From Hoplostethus atlanticus (Eukaryota > Chordata > Actinopteri > Trachichthyiformes > Trachichthyidae): a DNA stretch of 64,000 nt. The notes under the pieces are model-generated. The model had not been told where the DNA came from and searched no databases. It worked only from the letters and a program-made list of their open reading frames with translations. The DNA is taken from positions 7,640,001-7,704,000 of the forward strand of contig JAXDDX010000010.1 in NCBI GenBank assembly GCA_034670405.1, written 5' to 3'. Below are positions 47,901 through 59,480 of the stretch, in pieces. Numbering within the stretch: the first letter of the stretch is position 1; the number at the start of each line of letters is the position of its first letter. The position numbers and the translations under genes were made by a program.

Positions 47901-49394
47901 CAGTGGAGTGGAGTAGAGTAGAGTAAAGTTGAGTTGAGTCCAGTCAAGTAGGGTAGAGTCAAGTAGAGTAGGGTAGGGTAGGGTAGGGTAGAGTAGAGTA
48001 GAGTAGAGTAGAGTAGAGTAGAGTTGGCTCGAGTTGGGTTTGGTCAGATCGAGTCGAGTCGAGTAGGGTACAATCGTTTTGAGTCGGTCGAGTAGGGTAC
48101 AATCGTTTTGAGTCGGTCGAGTAGGGTACAATCGTTTTGAGTCGGTCGAGTAGGGTACGGTCGACTCAAATGGATTTGAGTAGGGTAGAGTCGAGTCAAG
48201 TCGATTCGAGTCGGGTCGAGTCGATTCGAGTTGAATCCAACCGAGAGCAGAACAGAGAACAGTACAGAGAAAAGTAGTAAACTGAGTCTGACACTTACAT
48301 TATAAAAGCCCTTTTTACTTTGAGGCTGTTGCTGAAGAGCTGGCTGCATGAGTCCCTGATATAGAAGAGTTGCACCAGTCCCTTCTGGCCAGTGCTATTC
48401 AGCGTCTGGATCAGTGGCAGGATTGCATCCTCAGTGCACAAATGTATGCTGCAATTACTAACTAGGAAGAGAGAGAATGTAGCAGATGAGGAAGAGAGAG
48501 ACTTTGTTGTTTCGGGGAGCAGCGACACAAAGAGAAACGTCTTGGGATTGGCTACTTGTGTTCCCATTCCTAGTAGAAGTTGCAGTTCAGACAGTGCAAC
48601 ATGTTTCGGATTTTGTATATTTTCATTTGTTTATATATAGTTTTTTTTAAATGTAATTTCTGCTGCATTGCATAGTATACAGTAAAGAGTGACGCAAATT
48701 ATGAGAAAGAGGGAGAGAGAGAGAGAGAGAGAGGCAATGCAGTAAGAGCGTTAATGGGTGAGCTAGCCAGTTTGAGCAGAGCTGTATGCACCTCATCGCC
48801 CACTCCAGAAATTGTGTACTCACCTGAGGGTATGGTGACTACAACTATCTCAGGTGGATCCGACTCTATCAACTCTATCTTGTGACAAGCAGACCCACAG
48901 AACGACTGACTTGGTCGGGACTTCGAGATGCAATTGATGACGCAGGGCAACCCCTTCAACGTGCAGTTCACACTCCCCACTTTTCCATCGCCTATGGGCT
49001 CAAGATGCTGCACCGCCAGGTTCATATCGATGGACCCGTTTGAAATGTAAAAACAAACTGGAAGAAAAACAACATATCTTAGTCTGTTGATGATTAGCTG
49101 TCACCTAGTGAATAACAGTTACAGACGCCACCTCACAGGATTTCTGGGTATTGAAGTTCCGGTTACCTCTCGCTGCCATTTGGAGCCACCAACGTTGCCT
49201 AGTGCAGCTTTAAGATTCAAACCTTTAAATGTTTTTTTTTTCTCCCTATAGACAATAAATGCACCCCTTTCTCTGACATGTCTGAGCATATGGATTCCAC
49301 ATATGTTATTTACCTAATCAAACTAACCAGTTTATTACATACCTTGATTGGCCAGCGATTCTGGAAGCAGTAACAGCAGCAGTAGGAGAACCAT
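44047..49394 (-). CDS. Adhesion G-protein-coupled receptor, ADGRG-like (gene B)
   Basis: 13 coding exons: 49343-49394, 48824-49057, 48299-48461, 47425-47581, 46920-47042, 46671-46793, 46476-46515, 45815-45921, 45563-45678, 45080-45348, 44813-44918, 44319-44647, 44047-44156 (1929 nt, 642 aa, phases close). Signal peptide MVLLLLLLLLPESLA, then a cysteine-rich N-terminal region (exon 2) not present in gene A. The GAIN-like part includes FEQEDFSSMVIRIELLG. The GPS is divergent: CHYFDE, EWHWKTDGC, then CSCNHTTPFAVLL, where the usual HL|S/T is HT|T. Seven TMs follow (TM3 MAIEALHLYLLLIRVF, TM6 GLTCLLGITWGLVFLG, TM7 ILYLFCILNSTQGFFIFLW). From the GPS onward the exon phases are identical to gene A, which supports tandem duplication. 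Surface receptor; ligand unknown. Confidence 0.92.
44926..44990. repeat. CA microsatellite abutting a gene B acceptor
   Basis: (CA)n of about 60 bp. On the minus strand (GT)n runs into TTCCCCAG at the 3' splice site of the exon starting at 44918, replacing the usual long pyrimidine tract. Confidence 0.85.
45532..45558. repeat. CA microsatellite at a gene B splice donor
   Basis: On the minus strand the donor GTAAGT following the TM1 exon runs directly into (GT)n. Confidence 0.85.
47640..47870. repeat. (ACT/ATT)n trinucleotide array in gene B intron
   Basis: About 230 bp of CTACTACTA with ATT, GCT and ACG variants, between the exons at 47425-47581 and 48299-48461. Confidence 0.9.
47880..48240. 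repeat. (GAGTA)n pentanucleotide array with 29-bp minisatellite
   Basis: GTAGA/GTAGG-type pentamers cover about 350 bp. At 48060-48150 three near-perfect copies of a 29-bp unit (GAGTAGGGTACAATCGTTTT plus GAGTCGGTC) are embedded. It follows directly on the trinucleotide array in the same intron. Confidence 0.9.
49130..49213. repeat. MITE-like repeat (copy 2) in gene B intron 1
   Basis: Contains GGGTATTGAAGTTCCGGTTA and ends TTGCCTAGTGCAGCTTTA, the inverse of the left end of the copy at 1411. Confidence 0.45.
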
Positions 49395-51122
49395 TGTACG
49401 TCCTCTAAATATGACACCGACTAAATGGAAAGTAGATTAAAAAAAAAGGGGCATTATAGAAATATATAGCCTCAGATACACGTCAGATTACGTGCAAAAG
49501 TTAAGATATCCTAACAAGCCAATGAGGTATACTTGTTTCAGGGAATTTCTAAGGAAACAAATCTTGAAACAAGGCAAAAAAAGGCAGATCACCCCACTAG
49601 TATTAAGACAATTTCAGTACTCTCTTTTTTGTAAAGGTATTATTTCTCACCTATTACTGCAATAACACAAATGGGGGGTAATGTCACTTAAAGGGCTACC
49701 AAAGTTAACATGGCAGTGTCTGCCTGAAAATTACACTGAAGGAGGAAACATTAGTGGAGCACAGTGACAAACCTATTTTAAACTAAAGGTCTTCAAACAC
49801 AACAAAATAGCATATTAAGTTTCAACAACAAATCACCCTCCCCCCATGCCGCCATCACACATTTGAACACATACATAAGAGACATTAAACAAATGCTAAG
49901 ACTAATGCTAACTAAATACTACAGTATTAAATAGACACTACTTACCTATGAACAGGGTATGTGTAGCCAACCGTTGGCGAAGTGAGTGGCATCGTTTGGT
50001 CGGGTTATAATATTGGTTAGCGTTTAATAGCAGAACACAGTGCTCGCATTATGTTCAAGGATGACATTTGTTTAATGCAAATATTTTCACAGGCATATTA
50101 AAAGTTTGTCTTGTTTGTCTTGACACAATCTAATCTCTGTTGGTGGGGGAATCAAATGGGAAAGTCAATAAAAAAAAAAGCCCTACCACATACAAAGGAT
50201 CTGTTCAAGAGGGGTTTTATTCAGCATCCATATTAACATTATGCAAACTAAAAAAATATACAGTGATGAAAGTGAGATAAGAAATATTATTATTATATAT
50301 ATTATTATCTTGCGATTTATACATTCTTTATCTAATTGATAAAGAGGACTTTATCTAAAGGGACTTTCAGCCGTCAGTATTTCAAAAATATAGATAGTTG
50401 CCATCAATTATTTTCCATCATGACTTTTACTTTACTTTTTATACCAGCAATCAGTTGTGTAAGTATACATCCTTTTAAAAAGTCATATCATTGCACAATG
50501 CCTTGATCACAATCTTTTGAAACTCTCTCTTGTTGATTTCCTGACAGATCTCTCCTCTCAAGTGCAACTTGCACCAATGGTAACAGAGCCAAACAGGAAG
50601 TAGATTACACCACTGGTACACAACACATCCTCAAGACTTCATTTAGGACCGCATCATCTAGAAAAAAAAACCCAGAGCGCACGCAGCAAATAATAGAGGA
50701 CCATATAGAGGACTCTGAGTCTGGACCTTGTCAGAATCAGTCAGAATACGGCGAAAATGAAGAAGTGTAATAAAACATATTATAACTTTGTGTTGTGTCA
50801 TTTAAATTTACATGACTGCACTCGTGGGAACTAAAATCCATTTTGCCAATCCAGTTGTCATTAAACCACAAAAAGGATCTTGATAGGATCTGAAAGTCCC
50901 GAACTGACGGCCACACTTTCCTGGTCTATTATTGATGAAATACTGTCCAAAAGATGTTGTCACATTTGGTTCTCTGCCACATTTGTTGTGCTCTTTTCAC
51001 ATTCTTAAAATAAATAGCCATGTAGTCTTTTCACTTCATCCCAATGACAGCTCAAAAAAAGAATGGCATACAGTATGTCTTCATTTACAATTATCCAACT
51101 TTAAGTGTGTATTCCTGCACAC

Positions 51123-51167
<45 letters not shown>

Positions 51168-51206
51168 GCTTGGCGTGTGTTGCATGTTGGGTAGCCGGCC
51201 TGGTCT
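49395..51206. other. Intergenic between genes B and C
   Basis: The promoter side of gene B and 3' side of gene C. TTTATT at about 50215 offers a poly(A) signal for gene C. A CA repeat (51124-51165) lies just past the gene C stop. No other gene seen. Confidence 0.5.
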
Positions 51207-51312
51207 TTAGGCGTTAGTGCTACGCGTTTCACTACTCTTAGTAGCAGCGGTACTAGTCTTCCACATAGACATACAGAGCCACAGGAAAATGAAGAAACCT
51301 GCATGAGTCAGA

Positions 51313-51357
<45 letters not shown>

Positions 51358-54300
51358 AGAGAGAGAATCATGCAAATGTGTTGTGTGCACGTGTGTTGTG
51401 TGCACGTGGGTACATGGGTGAGCGAGTGCTGCAGGGGCCTCCATTCATTAGTCCCTGCATCTAATAACATTTGCCACCAAAACGTCCAAACCTGCTTACA
51501 CTGATTACATTTTGGGGGACAAAGTGGAAGAATGACTGATGACGAACAAGATTTCATTATTTGGTCAGTGTGATAAATTATTACACATAGGTGACCAAAC
51601 ACACACAGCTTAACAGGAAATAAGTCAGGTTTTTACTGCCCCATAGCACAAAATGACCATAATATACAGTACGTGTGGGGGCTTGATGGGGTTGTTGATC
51701 AATACCAATAAAACGTCTAGTGAACAGGCAATAAATCACCATGCAAAATACTGTAATAACTGTCGTCCATCATCAGCAGTTGAAGATCTGCTCTGGGGGC
51801 GTAAAAATCCTACTAATCACTGCGAACTATGGCAAGTGAGTGAAATCAGTTTGAAACTTGCTGAAGGAGCTAAATCGAAAAAGGTGCACATTTAAATAAC
51901 TCATGGGCACGTGTCAATTTGTTCACAGAAATCATGTAACTGTGTGCACAAAATGATCAAAATGATGGCACGAGTTAACCGTAGCCCTGAATGCTCCCGG
52001 TGTGATTTTTTTTGTAGCTATGACATGACATGATAAAAACAACTATTTCAAATTTGGACTAAGGTTACAGTATGGCAGGTCCCCCTGGAAGTACTGCACG
52101 TTGTTTCTAGGTTTGCCTTATATACCCACATGCTATCTATCACATTTACAGTGACGTCACCACAGAATGGAGTCGACGATAAGCACGCTGGTCGTCCTGA
52201 CCTTGCAGTGAATTGAGGATGCAGAAGAGGTAGAGGCCAGGAGTGGTGAGGTAGCCGAATGAGAAGAAGATCAGGCCCCAGGTAATGCCCAGCAGAGTGG
52301 TGATGCCCAGCAGGGTACAGATATCTCTCTTGGTTCTGCCAGTGCGCCCTTGCTCAGCCTGATTTGAACAATAGAACGTAATAAGACAAAAATCAGAAAG
52401 GATTGGTTCATGTCCACTACTGGAGTTGAATTAATGGTTAGTCTCGCTTCACTTCACTTCTGCTCAGTGCAGTTTAAAGTTTGAATTTTAGACTTAGAAA
52501 TGTGTTACTGCCCAAAAAATGAAGTTTGGGATGTGATAAGACTGTTATAAGGGGTATTATCTGGGGGATGTGGGCAAATGTTGGTTCATGTGGGTATATA
52601 AACATAGCAAAACACACTGTCCACAAAACCAGGGATTGGACTACCCTAGGCTATGAGAACGAAGTGTGAGTTCTTTGAATGAGCAGTATTTCCTTTAAAT
52701 AGATCCTTTTTTAAGAGTAAGAGCAGTGGAGAGAGTTTGGCCTGTACCGCCTCCCTGTGGTGGACAACCACAACGCGTCTGACCATCACCCCTAGCATGG
52801 TCAGGTTGAAGACAAACACCAGGCTGAACACTCCCAGTGTAGTCACCATCTTCACCACAGTACTGGATACATAACATCTACAAAGAGAGGGGTTATGGGT
52901 AATTAATTATGTCTCATTCAAGAATTGAATGGCATTTTTCGAATCTTTAGTCCCTGCAGCTTTCCTACATCTCTGCAGTGCTGTTGGTGCCAGAGTCGTC
53001 CAGACGGACCCGGCCATACGTGTCTCTGTCTATGATGACCACCAGAATCACGATGACCGCGGGAATGCCTGCAACACAAGGATCATGCAAGGGATTCATG
53101 GATGCGCAACGCTGTGGAAATTCAGCACAGTGTTGCTTCAATCATTGCATCATTTCCTCTTTCACAGTCCCTCACCGCCTCGCTCGCTGAGACGTCGCAA
53201 AGCATAAGGCCTACAGAAAAGTGTTCTTCAAGACGGGGCTCGCTATCCCTACTACAACCCAACATTACAGCATCTATGAACACCTAGCTAAGAGACTAGT
53301 GGGACACTGCATCATTTCTTAACCCAGGCAAATTCACCAGGAACACATTTTTATTTGCTGCAGGGGAAGAGAGATTTCCTTGATTGAGAGCACTTTGACT
53401 GTAGAGAGACTGCTTGTTATCCAAAGGTGGTGCATGGGTACAAACTGGCAACCGTGAGGTCACCAGTTCACAACTCTACTGGCCCCCGGTGAATCCACTC
53501 ACCCCATCCCAGTAAGCTGAGCTTCAGCAGGTACCTCCTGACGTAGATGTTGAAGACTCTGACTACGAGAAGGTAGAGGTGGAAGCCCTCCAGAGCTGTC
53601 CAAATGAAGCAGGCTATCAGGGAGTAGTGAAGAAGAAGGGCCATGTAGATGCAAAGCCCAGAGATAGACAGTGCTGCCACCTGCTGGCTGGGGAGGAAGT
53701 GCAGGTTGAGGAGGATCAGGGCAATGACCAGGTTGATGTGGATCTTCATGGAGATGTCTGATCTGGCATGACTGTCAGAGAGAGAGAGAGAGACAGATCT
53801 GTCCTAAAGCACAAAAATAAGTCTGAGTGGTTCGGTCATAACATTGTTGGTACTGATAATAAGGCCATATAGAAGGAAGGAAGGAAGACAGGAAGGACTG
53901 ATGGGAGGAAAGGTCGAAGGAAGGATGGAAGAAAGAAGGACAGAGGGAGTGAAGGAAGCAATGAAGAAAGGAGGGAAAGTTGAGAAGGGTGTCAGAGGAA
54001 AGAAAGAAGGAGGGAAGGAAGGAATGAAGAAAGGAAAGGAGAAAAGAGGAAGGAAGGAACAAAGGAAGGAAGAAAAGAATGGTAAAGTTGAGAAGGGAAG
54101 CGAAGGAAGCAGGGCGGGAAGGAAGGAAGGAAAGAAGAAAATACAAAGTTGAGAAGTGTGGCAATGGAAGGAAGGAGGAAAGGATTGAGGGCATGAAGGA
54201 AAAAAGTAGACAAGGGAAGATCCACCAGGGAAGAAAGCCAGAAAATGAGAAGACGTGAAAGGGTAATAAATGAAGTGAGGAAGGGGCCTCCGCTGACCGC

Positions 54301-57053
54301 CTAGTGATGAAGAGCAGAACGGTGACGACCAGGGAAAAGAGAGACAGACTGCAGCCAACCAGGGTGATGTAAGACAGAATCTCCTGGTCTTTAGGTGAGA
54401 TGGAAGGAGACACCTGAGGAGAGAGCAGACATGACCTTTCTGTTGGTCCTGCATGTTTGCTAGTGCATTACAGTATCTAGTTCTTCAGTATCTTCGTTAA
54501 CAGGGTCTCTGCAGGTTTCAGAAAGACAAACGTAAAGACCTTCTGAATGCTAACACCAGTGTAACCGCCAAACTAAAAGCGTGCAGAAACAACTTGAAAC
54601 TGAACATCGCTCAAGAACATTCTAATATAAATGGGCAGCATAAGATAAAGCATGGCAGGAAACTCATTGTTTAGAGACACAACGCCCAGTTTTGTTTATT
54701 GAAGCAGATGCAATGACAACATCACATGACGCTGTATTCCTCTAAAAATAAACTCATTTCCTTCCTTATTTCCTTTGCCATACCTTCGACATCTGCACAT
54801 TTGAATACATTTTGAATCCTCATTTCAACACATTTTGGTAGCGCTGACACGAAAGCAAAGCACATTATGGCGTGCTGCGTTGTTTTTTTGGTTATTATTT
54901 TGAGGTAATATGTGTTTAAGGCAGCAGAATGGATAGGGCGTGTTTTGGCTTGGGAAACCCTTCGTATGCTCTTTCCCTAAGCACTCTCAGTACGCCTGCT
55001 CCTCTTCAGCACCTCACTGAAGCACCAGCCCCTCCCTGCAGCGATGGAGCAAAAAACGACGGTCCTACCATGACCACGGCAAAGTAGGTGAGGTGGTCAC
55101 TACAACAGGTGACATTGCTCCATCCAGGCTCCCATATGGTTAAACAGCCACGATCCTCAAACTCTAGACAGTCAGACAGGCAGAACAGACAGGTAGACAG
55201 GCACAGGTTACAGTCACCCATGCTGCAAGGGATTCTGTCACATTTGAAGTGTCGTAATTACCGCAATCAATCCAAATTACCCTCATCACAAGGAATATAA
55301 TAAGCATAACGGTTTATTTATTGTCATTATTAATGGTATGATACTATCTAGTCACTCACCATGTGATGAAAAATTAAAGTACACACATCTGGGTCTTTTG
55401 CTTTCCTGTGATACAAAAACATGTTTGTATCACATGTATGAGTTATTTCACTACCTATAGGCACAAGGCAGAAGTCTGCATGCGTATGTTTGTCATAAGA
55501 GAGCGTATTCAGTAAATGAGCTGTGAAGTGTGAAGTGAAGTTGCAGTTACATGTGCATCCACGATAAGATTCATGGTGATGTTGACAGCCTTCCGCAGTC
55601 CCGAAACCCTCTTCCCCCTCACACTCAGGCCAATCAGTCTGCTCATATATACATTCGGGAGCCCCCACAAGACCTGCAACACACGTCCAATCCATACAGT
55701 TTTAATGAAACCTTCAGGCTCAGTAGCCATAATGTGTACAGTCATCATATTTACAGTTCTACAGTCAATCCATGTCGAGCACTGTGTGCATTGACAAGCA
55801 CCCACAAGTACACAATCTCTATGGTCTTGTGTGTTTAGTGTTGCAGTGTACTATTTTATTGTACCCACTTTCACCTCAACCTGCCTCGTCTACTTCTGCT
55901 CCTACATACCAGTCGAGAAAAAGTGAGAGTTGTGCGCCTTGTTCAATACTCAACTACTCAACTTCAATGTCTTGTGGCTGCATTGCATTCTGGTCTATCT
56001 TGGCTACAGTGTTTTAGGGTGGATTTTTCCTTCAACTATGAATGTCAATTGTGAAACGTGAACCCTATATGGATTTCCATGCAAAGTTGTAAAGTTGCAA
56101 AAAGATGCAAAGTTTTTTTTTTTTTTTTTAACCACAGAATGAGGTAACAAAATTCGATGTAAGAGCAGTGTCTGTATACACACACACACACACACACACA
56201 ATCACTCACCCCGTTTGTTTCAGGCCAGGTGACCATGCAGAACACAATGGTGTTGGTTGTACTGGCATTCAGCTCGCTGGGCAGATGTACAGTCACTGTG
56301 CTGTTGGTGGTATCTCCGTCTGCCACCGCCTCAGGGAGACAATGCAAAAAAAGAATCATCACATGTAAATACCCATCCACTGAAGAGAAAATTTACATCG
56401 AATTCAGGGACGTGACTGGGCTGGACAGACAAGGGTTCTGCAAGCATCTGCCCTGCTGAAAGATGTTTCATTTCGTTGTGACTTTAAAGTGACTCGGATG
56501 ATTTTTTTTACCTCGGTCTCACTGGCAGAGATTTTGAGGCCCCTGAAGGTGCCTTGGGGCTTGTGCAGGACGGCCACCAATCGGCCGCTGACTATTGAAG
56601 TTGTCTCAGTCACGGTTGTTTCCTCTAGAATCTGTTCCAGCTGCTTCATGGCACTTGTGGACAGATAGCAAGAACAAAAAATGACGCGCACACACACAGA
56701 CAAATGCAAACACATGTGCCAAAACGCATGCTTCATTAATAGTTTTCTCAAAATTTACGCTATAGTGCCGTCGTGGTCTCCGCCTTCCAGAATGTCATTG
56801 ACATATGCCATGCAAGATGAGGTTTCCGAGACATCTGAACAATAAAACAAAGATTTATTGATCATCAGACCCCACCCAGGTGACATGATTCCAAAACACA
56901 CACACATTACGGGTTCTCACCATAAGTGTCTTCGCATTGCTTTTCTATTGGCTTGCACCTGCACACATTTACACTTGAATTTGAACCAGAAGGGATCGCG
57001 GTTACACTGTGAGACACCCAAGTAGCCAACCAGCAGAGGAACAACAACTCCAT
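51207..57053 (-). CDS. Adhesion G-protein-coupled receptor, ADGRG-like (gene C)
   Basis: 13 coding exons: 56921-57053, 56759-56834, 56512-56653, 56210-56329, 55551-55673, 55360-55405, 55069-55163, 54298-54413, 53503-53771, 52969-53068, 52748-52877, 52202-52358, 51207-51298 (1599 nt, 532 aa, phases close). Signal peptide MELLFLCWLATWVSHS. GAIN-like parts include AMKQLEQILEETTVTET and VSGRLVAVLHKPQGTF. The GPS has CVYFNF, EFEDRGC and CCSDHLTYFAVVM: the HL|T site is kept, but the cysteine two before His is displaced and the Trp is Phe. Seven TMs match gene A closely (GFHLYLLVVRVFNIYVRRYL). The TM5-TM7 exon of A and B is split here by a phase-0 intron (52359-52747). TAACAG just before the start codon looks like an acceptor, so a 5' UTR exon is expected upstream. 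Confidence 0.92.
51314..51362. repeat. (AG)n microsatellite in last intron of gene C
   Basis: GAGAGA run immediately upstream (minus strand) of the last-exon acceptor at 51299-51300; on the minus strand it supplies a CT-rich tract. Confidence 0.85.
53865..54200. repeat. Long polypurine (GGAA-type) tract in gene C intron
   Basis: About 330 bp of almost pure purine on the plus strand, mostly GGAAG/AAAGG units, between the TM1 and TM2-3 exons. It creates spurious open frames of about 210 codons on the minus strand that extend from the TM1 exon. Confidence 0.9.
56176..56201. repeat. CA microsatellite beside a gene C donor
   Basis: On the minus strand GTGAGTGATT is followed by (GT)n, 10 bp inside the intron after the exon ending at 56210. 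Confidence 0.85.
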
Positions 57054-58025
57054 CCCGTTAACTGTTAGCGAAGGAGACAGACAGATGGACAGACAGACAG
57101 ACAGAGGCTTCAGTTGGACAAAAAAAAAAGTTCACTCTTTACCACCAGACACATCAGTTGTACATTTGGCAATGTGCATAAGAGGATTATTGTGCTGCGA
57201 AATGGTCAAGCCCACCCACACCCACACACACACATTAGGTTGTGCTAACCTAATGTGAATAAAAAAAGCATCACATACCTTTAGATGTTTTTGTTGTTGC
57301 AGAATGGATTTTCTTACGAACCAAAGGAACTGTACAGCAACTCAACTAATATGAGGAAGGAAAGGGAACGGGGGGGGAGGAGGTGTGATGAGGTTTGACA
57401 CGGAAGTTGAATGACAAACAGAACATGTAAATAATGTTCATAGATAGAAAAGGAAGTGCATACAGGCAGATAGCCAACAATAACTGTATCTCTATTGTAC
57501 CTGTTGGAAGTATGGGCTCACATTACAGGACTGAACCACATTTAGCATCATTGAGGCAGAAGGGGGAATCACTGCCAAGTCATATTTCTTTCTCATGGTT
57601 TTCTCATGATCTGATCTAGGAAGAGCAACCAGTTTGATGCTGAATCTCATGTGAGCTCACGGACTGTCAAAGGCCACTTGGTTAATGGTTGCATGCCACC
57701 AGTCTCACCAATAGAGGGCGGTAGCACCTCATCACATCTGAACCTTCTGCTGAACCTTCAAACGCTTCTGCATGTGAGACGGCTGTGTGGTGAGCTGGAA
57801 AGACTCCTAATGACAGAGTTAATGAAATGTTGTGATTTTTATTTGTCCTATTATTTTGATGAGAAAAGGAATCGAACCCCCAGGTCCCATGCCAGGCCCA
57901 TTTGATGTTGGGTCTGGAACCCATGACTGGTCTCTCCATCATAACAGCTTACCTTTAAACCACCTGTTTCATCTGTACGCATATGTGTTTACGGCCCCAG
58001 CTGACACTATAGATGCATTCCGTGG

Positions 58026-58090
<65 letters not shown>

Positions 58091-58420
58091 ATCACTTAGT
58101 CCCTCTCTGCCCATGCACACTGTGGTTTATCCATCAACATGTTTACTAGCTGGGCATGCAGGTGGCCTCTGCCAGGTGACCAAAACAACATGGAGGAACC
58201 AAAATAGACCAGACTAGACTACACTAGACTAGACTAGAACAGAACAGAATAGAATAGAATAACATTTTTAAATCAATGTATGAGTCTACCTCTAGCAGTC
58301 AGAGGATGAGGTCGTTTGGCTGAGTTGGGGGAAACGGAGATTGCTGATGTGGGTGAGTGACTGATGTCGCTGATGAAGCTCCGTCAGCCTGCGGGGTTTG
58401 ATCCCATCTAGGCTGCTCAC
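57054..58420. other. Upstream region of gene C
   Basis: Contains the gene C promoter region, a block at 57950-58025 shared with 42765-42862, and a (TG)n of about 60 bp at 58026-58087. The frame at 57651-57905 has no family resemblance. No exon assigned. Confidence 0.45.
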
Positions 58421-58506
58421 CTGGATAGAAAGAGCCCGGCAAAGCAGAAGGCAGCACAGAGCGTCAGCACAGGTGTCAAGTTCAACAGCTTTGTGAAGCT
58501 GAGCAT
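58421..58506 (-). CDS. Possible orphan first exon encoding a signal peptide
   Basis: The minus-strand ATG at 58506 opens MLSFTKLLNLTPVLTLCAAF and continues CFAGLFLS, a good secretory signal profile. It ends TCCAG|GTGAGC, a strong donor, in phase 2. Gene C's exon 3 (56653) begins in the phase that would fit, while exons 1 and 2 do not. It could be an alternative first exon for gene C, the remnant of a fourth tandem receptor, or an unrelated gene start. No downstream exon of its own was found. Confidence 0.35.
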
Positions 58507-58565
58507 ATCATTAGAACAAATTGGGAAAAACGTTGTTGAGGGGTTTTGGACGCCTGCAGATGTTA

Positions 58566-59478
58566 AGTTAGGTGCAATATGTAATATTTTCCTGCCCCAT
58601 AGCACAAAATGACAATGACTTATCTATGGAGGTTTGAGAGGGTTGTTGAGCAATACCAGTGACTCAGCAATAACTTTGCCAGGTGCTGAGATTTCTGACT
58701 TTCAAAACATGCCTTCTGGCCTGTATTCTGTTATGGAGACACCCCGCCTGGTGGGATGGACGGTGCGAGTGAGAAACCAGCATCGCAACCAGCATCGCAA
58801 CCAGCATCGCAATACATTTTGATCCTCTAGTCATAAAAGCCATGAGTGTATTTTGCATGGTGCTATCACCTCTTCACTGGACGTTTCTGTTGGATCTCAG
58901 CTCTAATCAGCTAGCTTACTCCTCTCTATCGTGAAAATGTGACTTTATTATCTATGTCAGTAACAGGCCACTGTAAACTATGTCGATGTTGTTGCAATTT
59001 GCTGTCGATAAAGGTCAATAAAAGTAATAGATTATTTAATGCCCCTTTTACATTGACTATGCAGGCTATTGAGGAGAAAAGGAAGGCAGACTACTTCAGC
59101 GGCTACCACTGTGTGTGTTCAGTGAACTGTGGCACCTCTTCCTCTGTAATGACCTAAGGCTGCAAAGACCGGAGAGCTGTTTGGACCTGTTAGACATGTC
59201 TGTCCACGCAGAGAGACCGAATGAGAGGGATAGCCTGGGGAACCCTGATCTCTGCTGTCCTATCAGCCCATCTGCAGTGATGACAGGCGCTTCCTCCTCA
59301 CCTGGCCCACGACGAATGGTGATATCCTCTTTATTTTTCTTAATGCAACAGGACTCAGTCATTGCTAAGACATTTGGGCAGATTCTCAATTTTCTTGATT
59401 GCTTCTAAACATGGCAAACCGTGGAGCTGAACAGGCACCTTTTGATGACACTGGAACAATTAGAGGCCAACGTTGTCT
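58566..59478. other. Intergenic; degraded repeats
   Basis: TTTCCTGCCCCATAGCACAA and following (58590-58680) is a diverged relative of 51630-51720. Three 12-bp CAGCATCGCAAC units lie at about 58779-58814. No gene recognised in 58900-59478. Confidence 0.4.
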
Positions 59479-59480
59479 TA

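Noticed and set aside
48060-48150. CRISPR-like regularly spaced repeats
   Set aside because: The 29-bp units are head-to-tail without unique spacers and lie inside a vertebrate intron. This is a minisatellite.
53775-54454. Long minus-strand frames of about 212-216 codons
   Set aside because: They arise where the TM1 exon reads on into a polypurine/polypyrimidine tract. Phe/Leu/Ser/Pro-only composition and a clear splice donor after the TM1 exon show they are intron.
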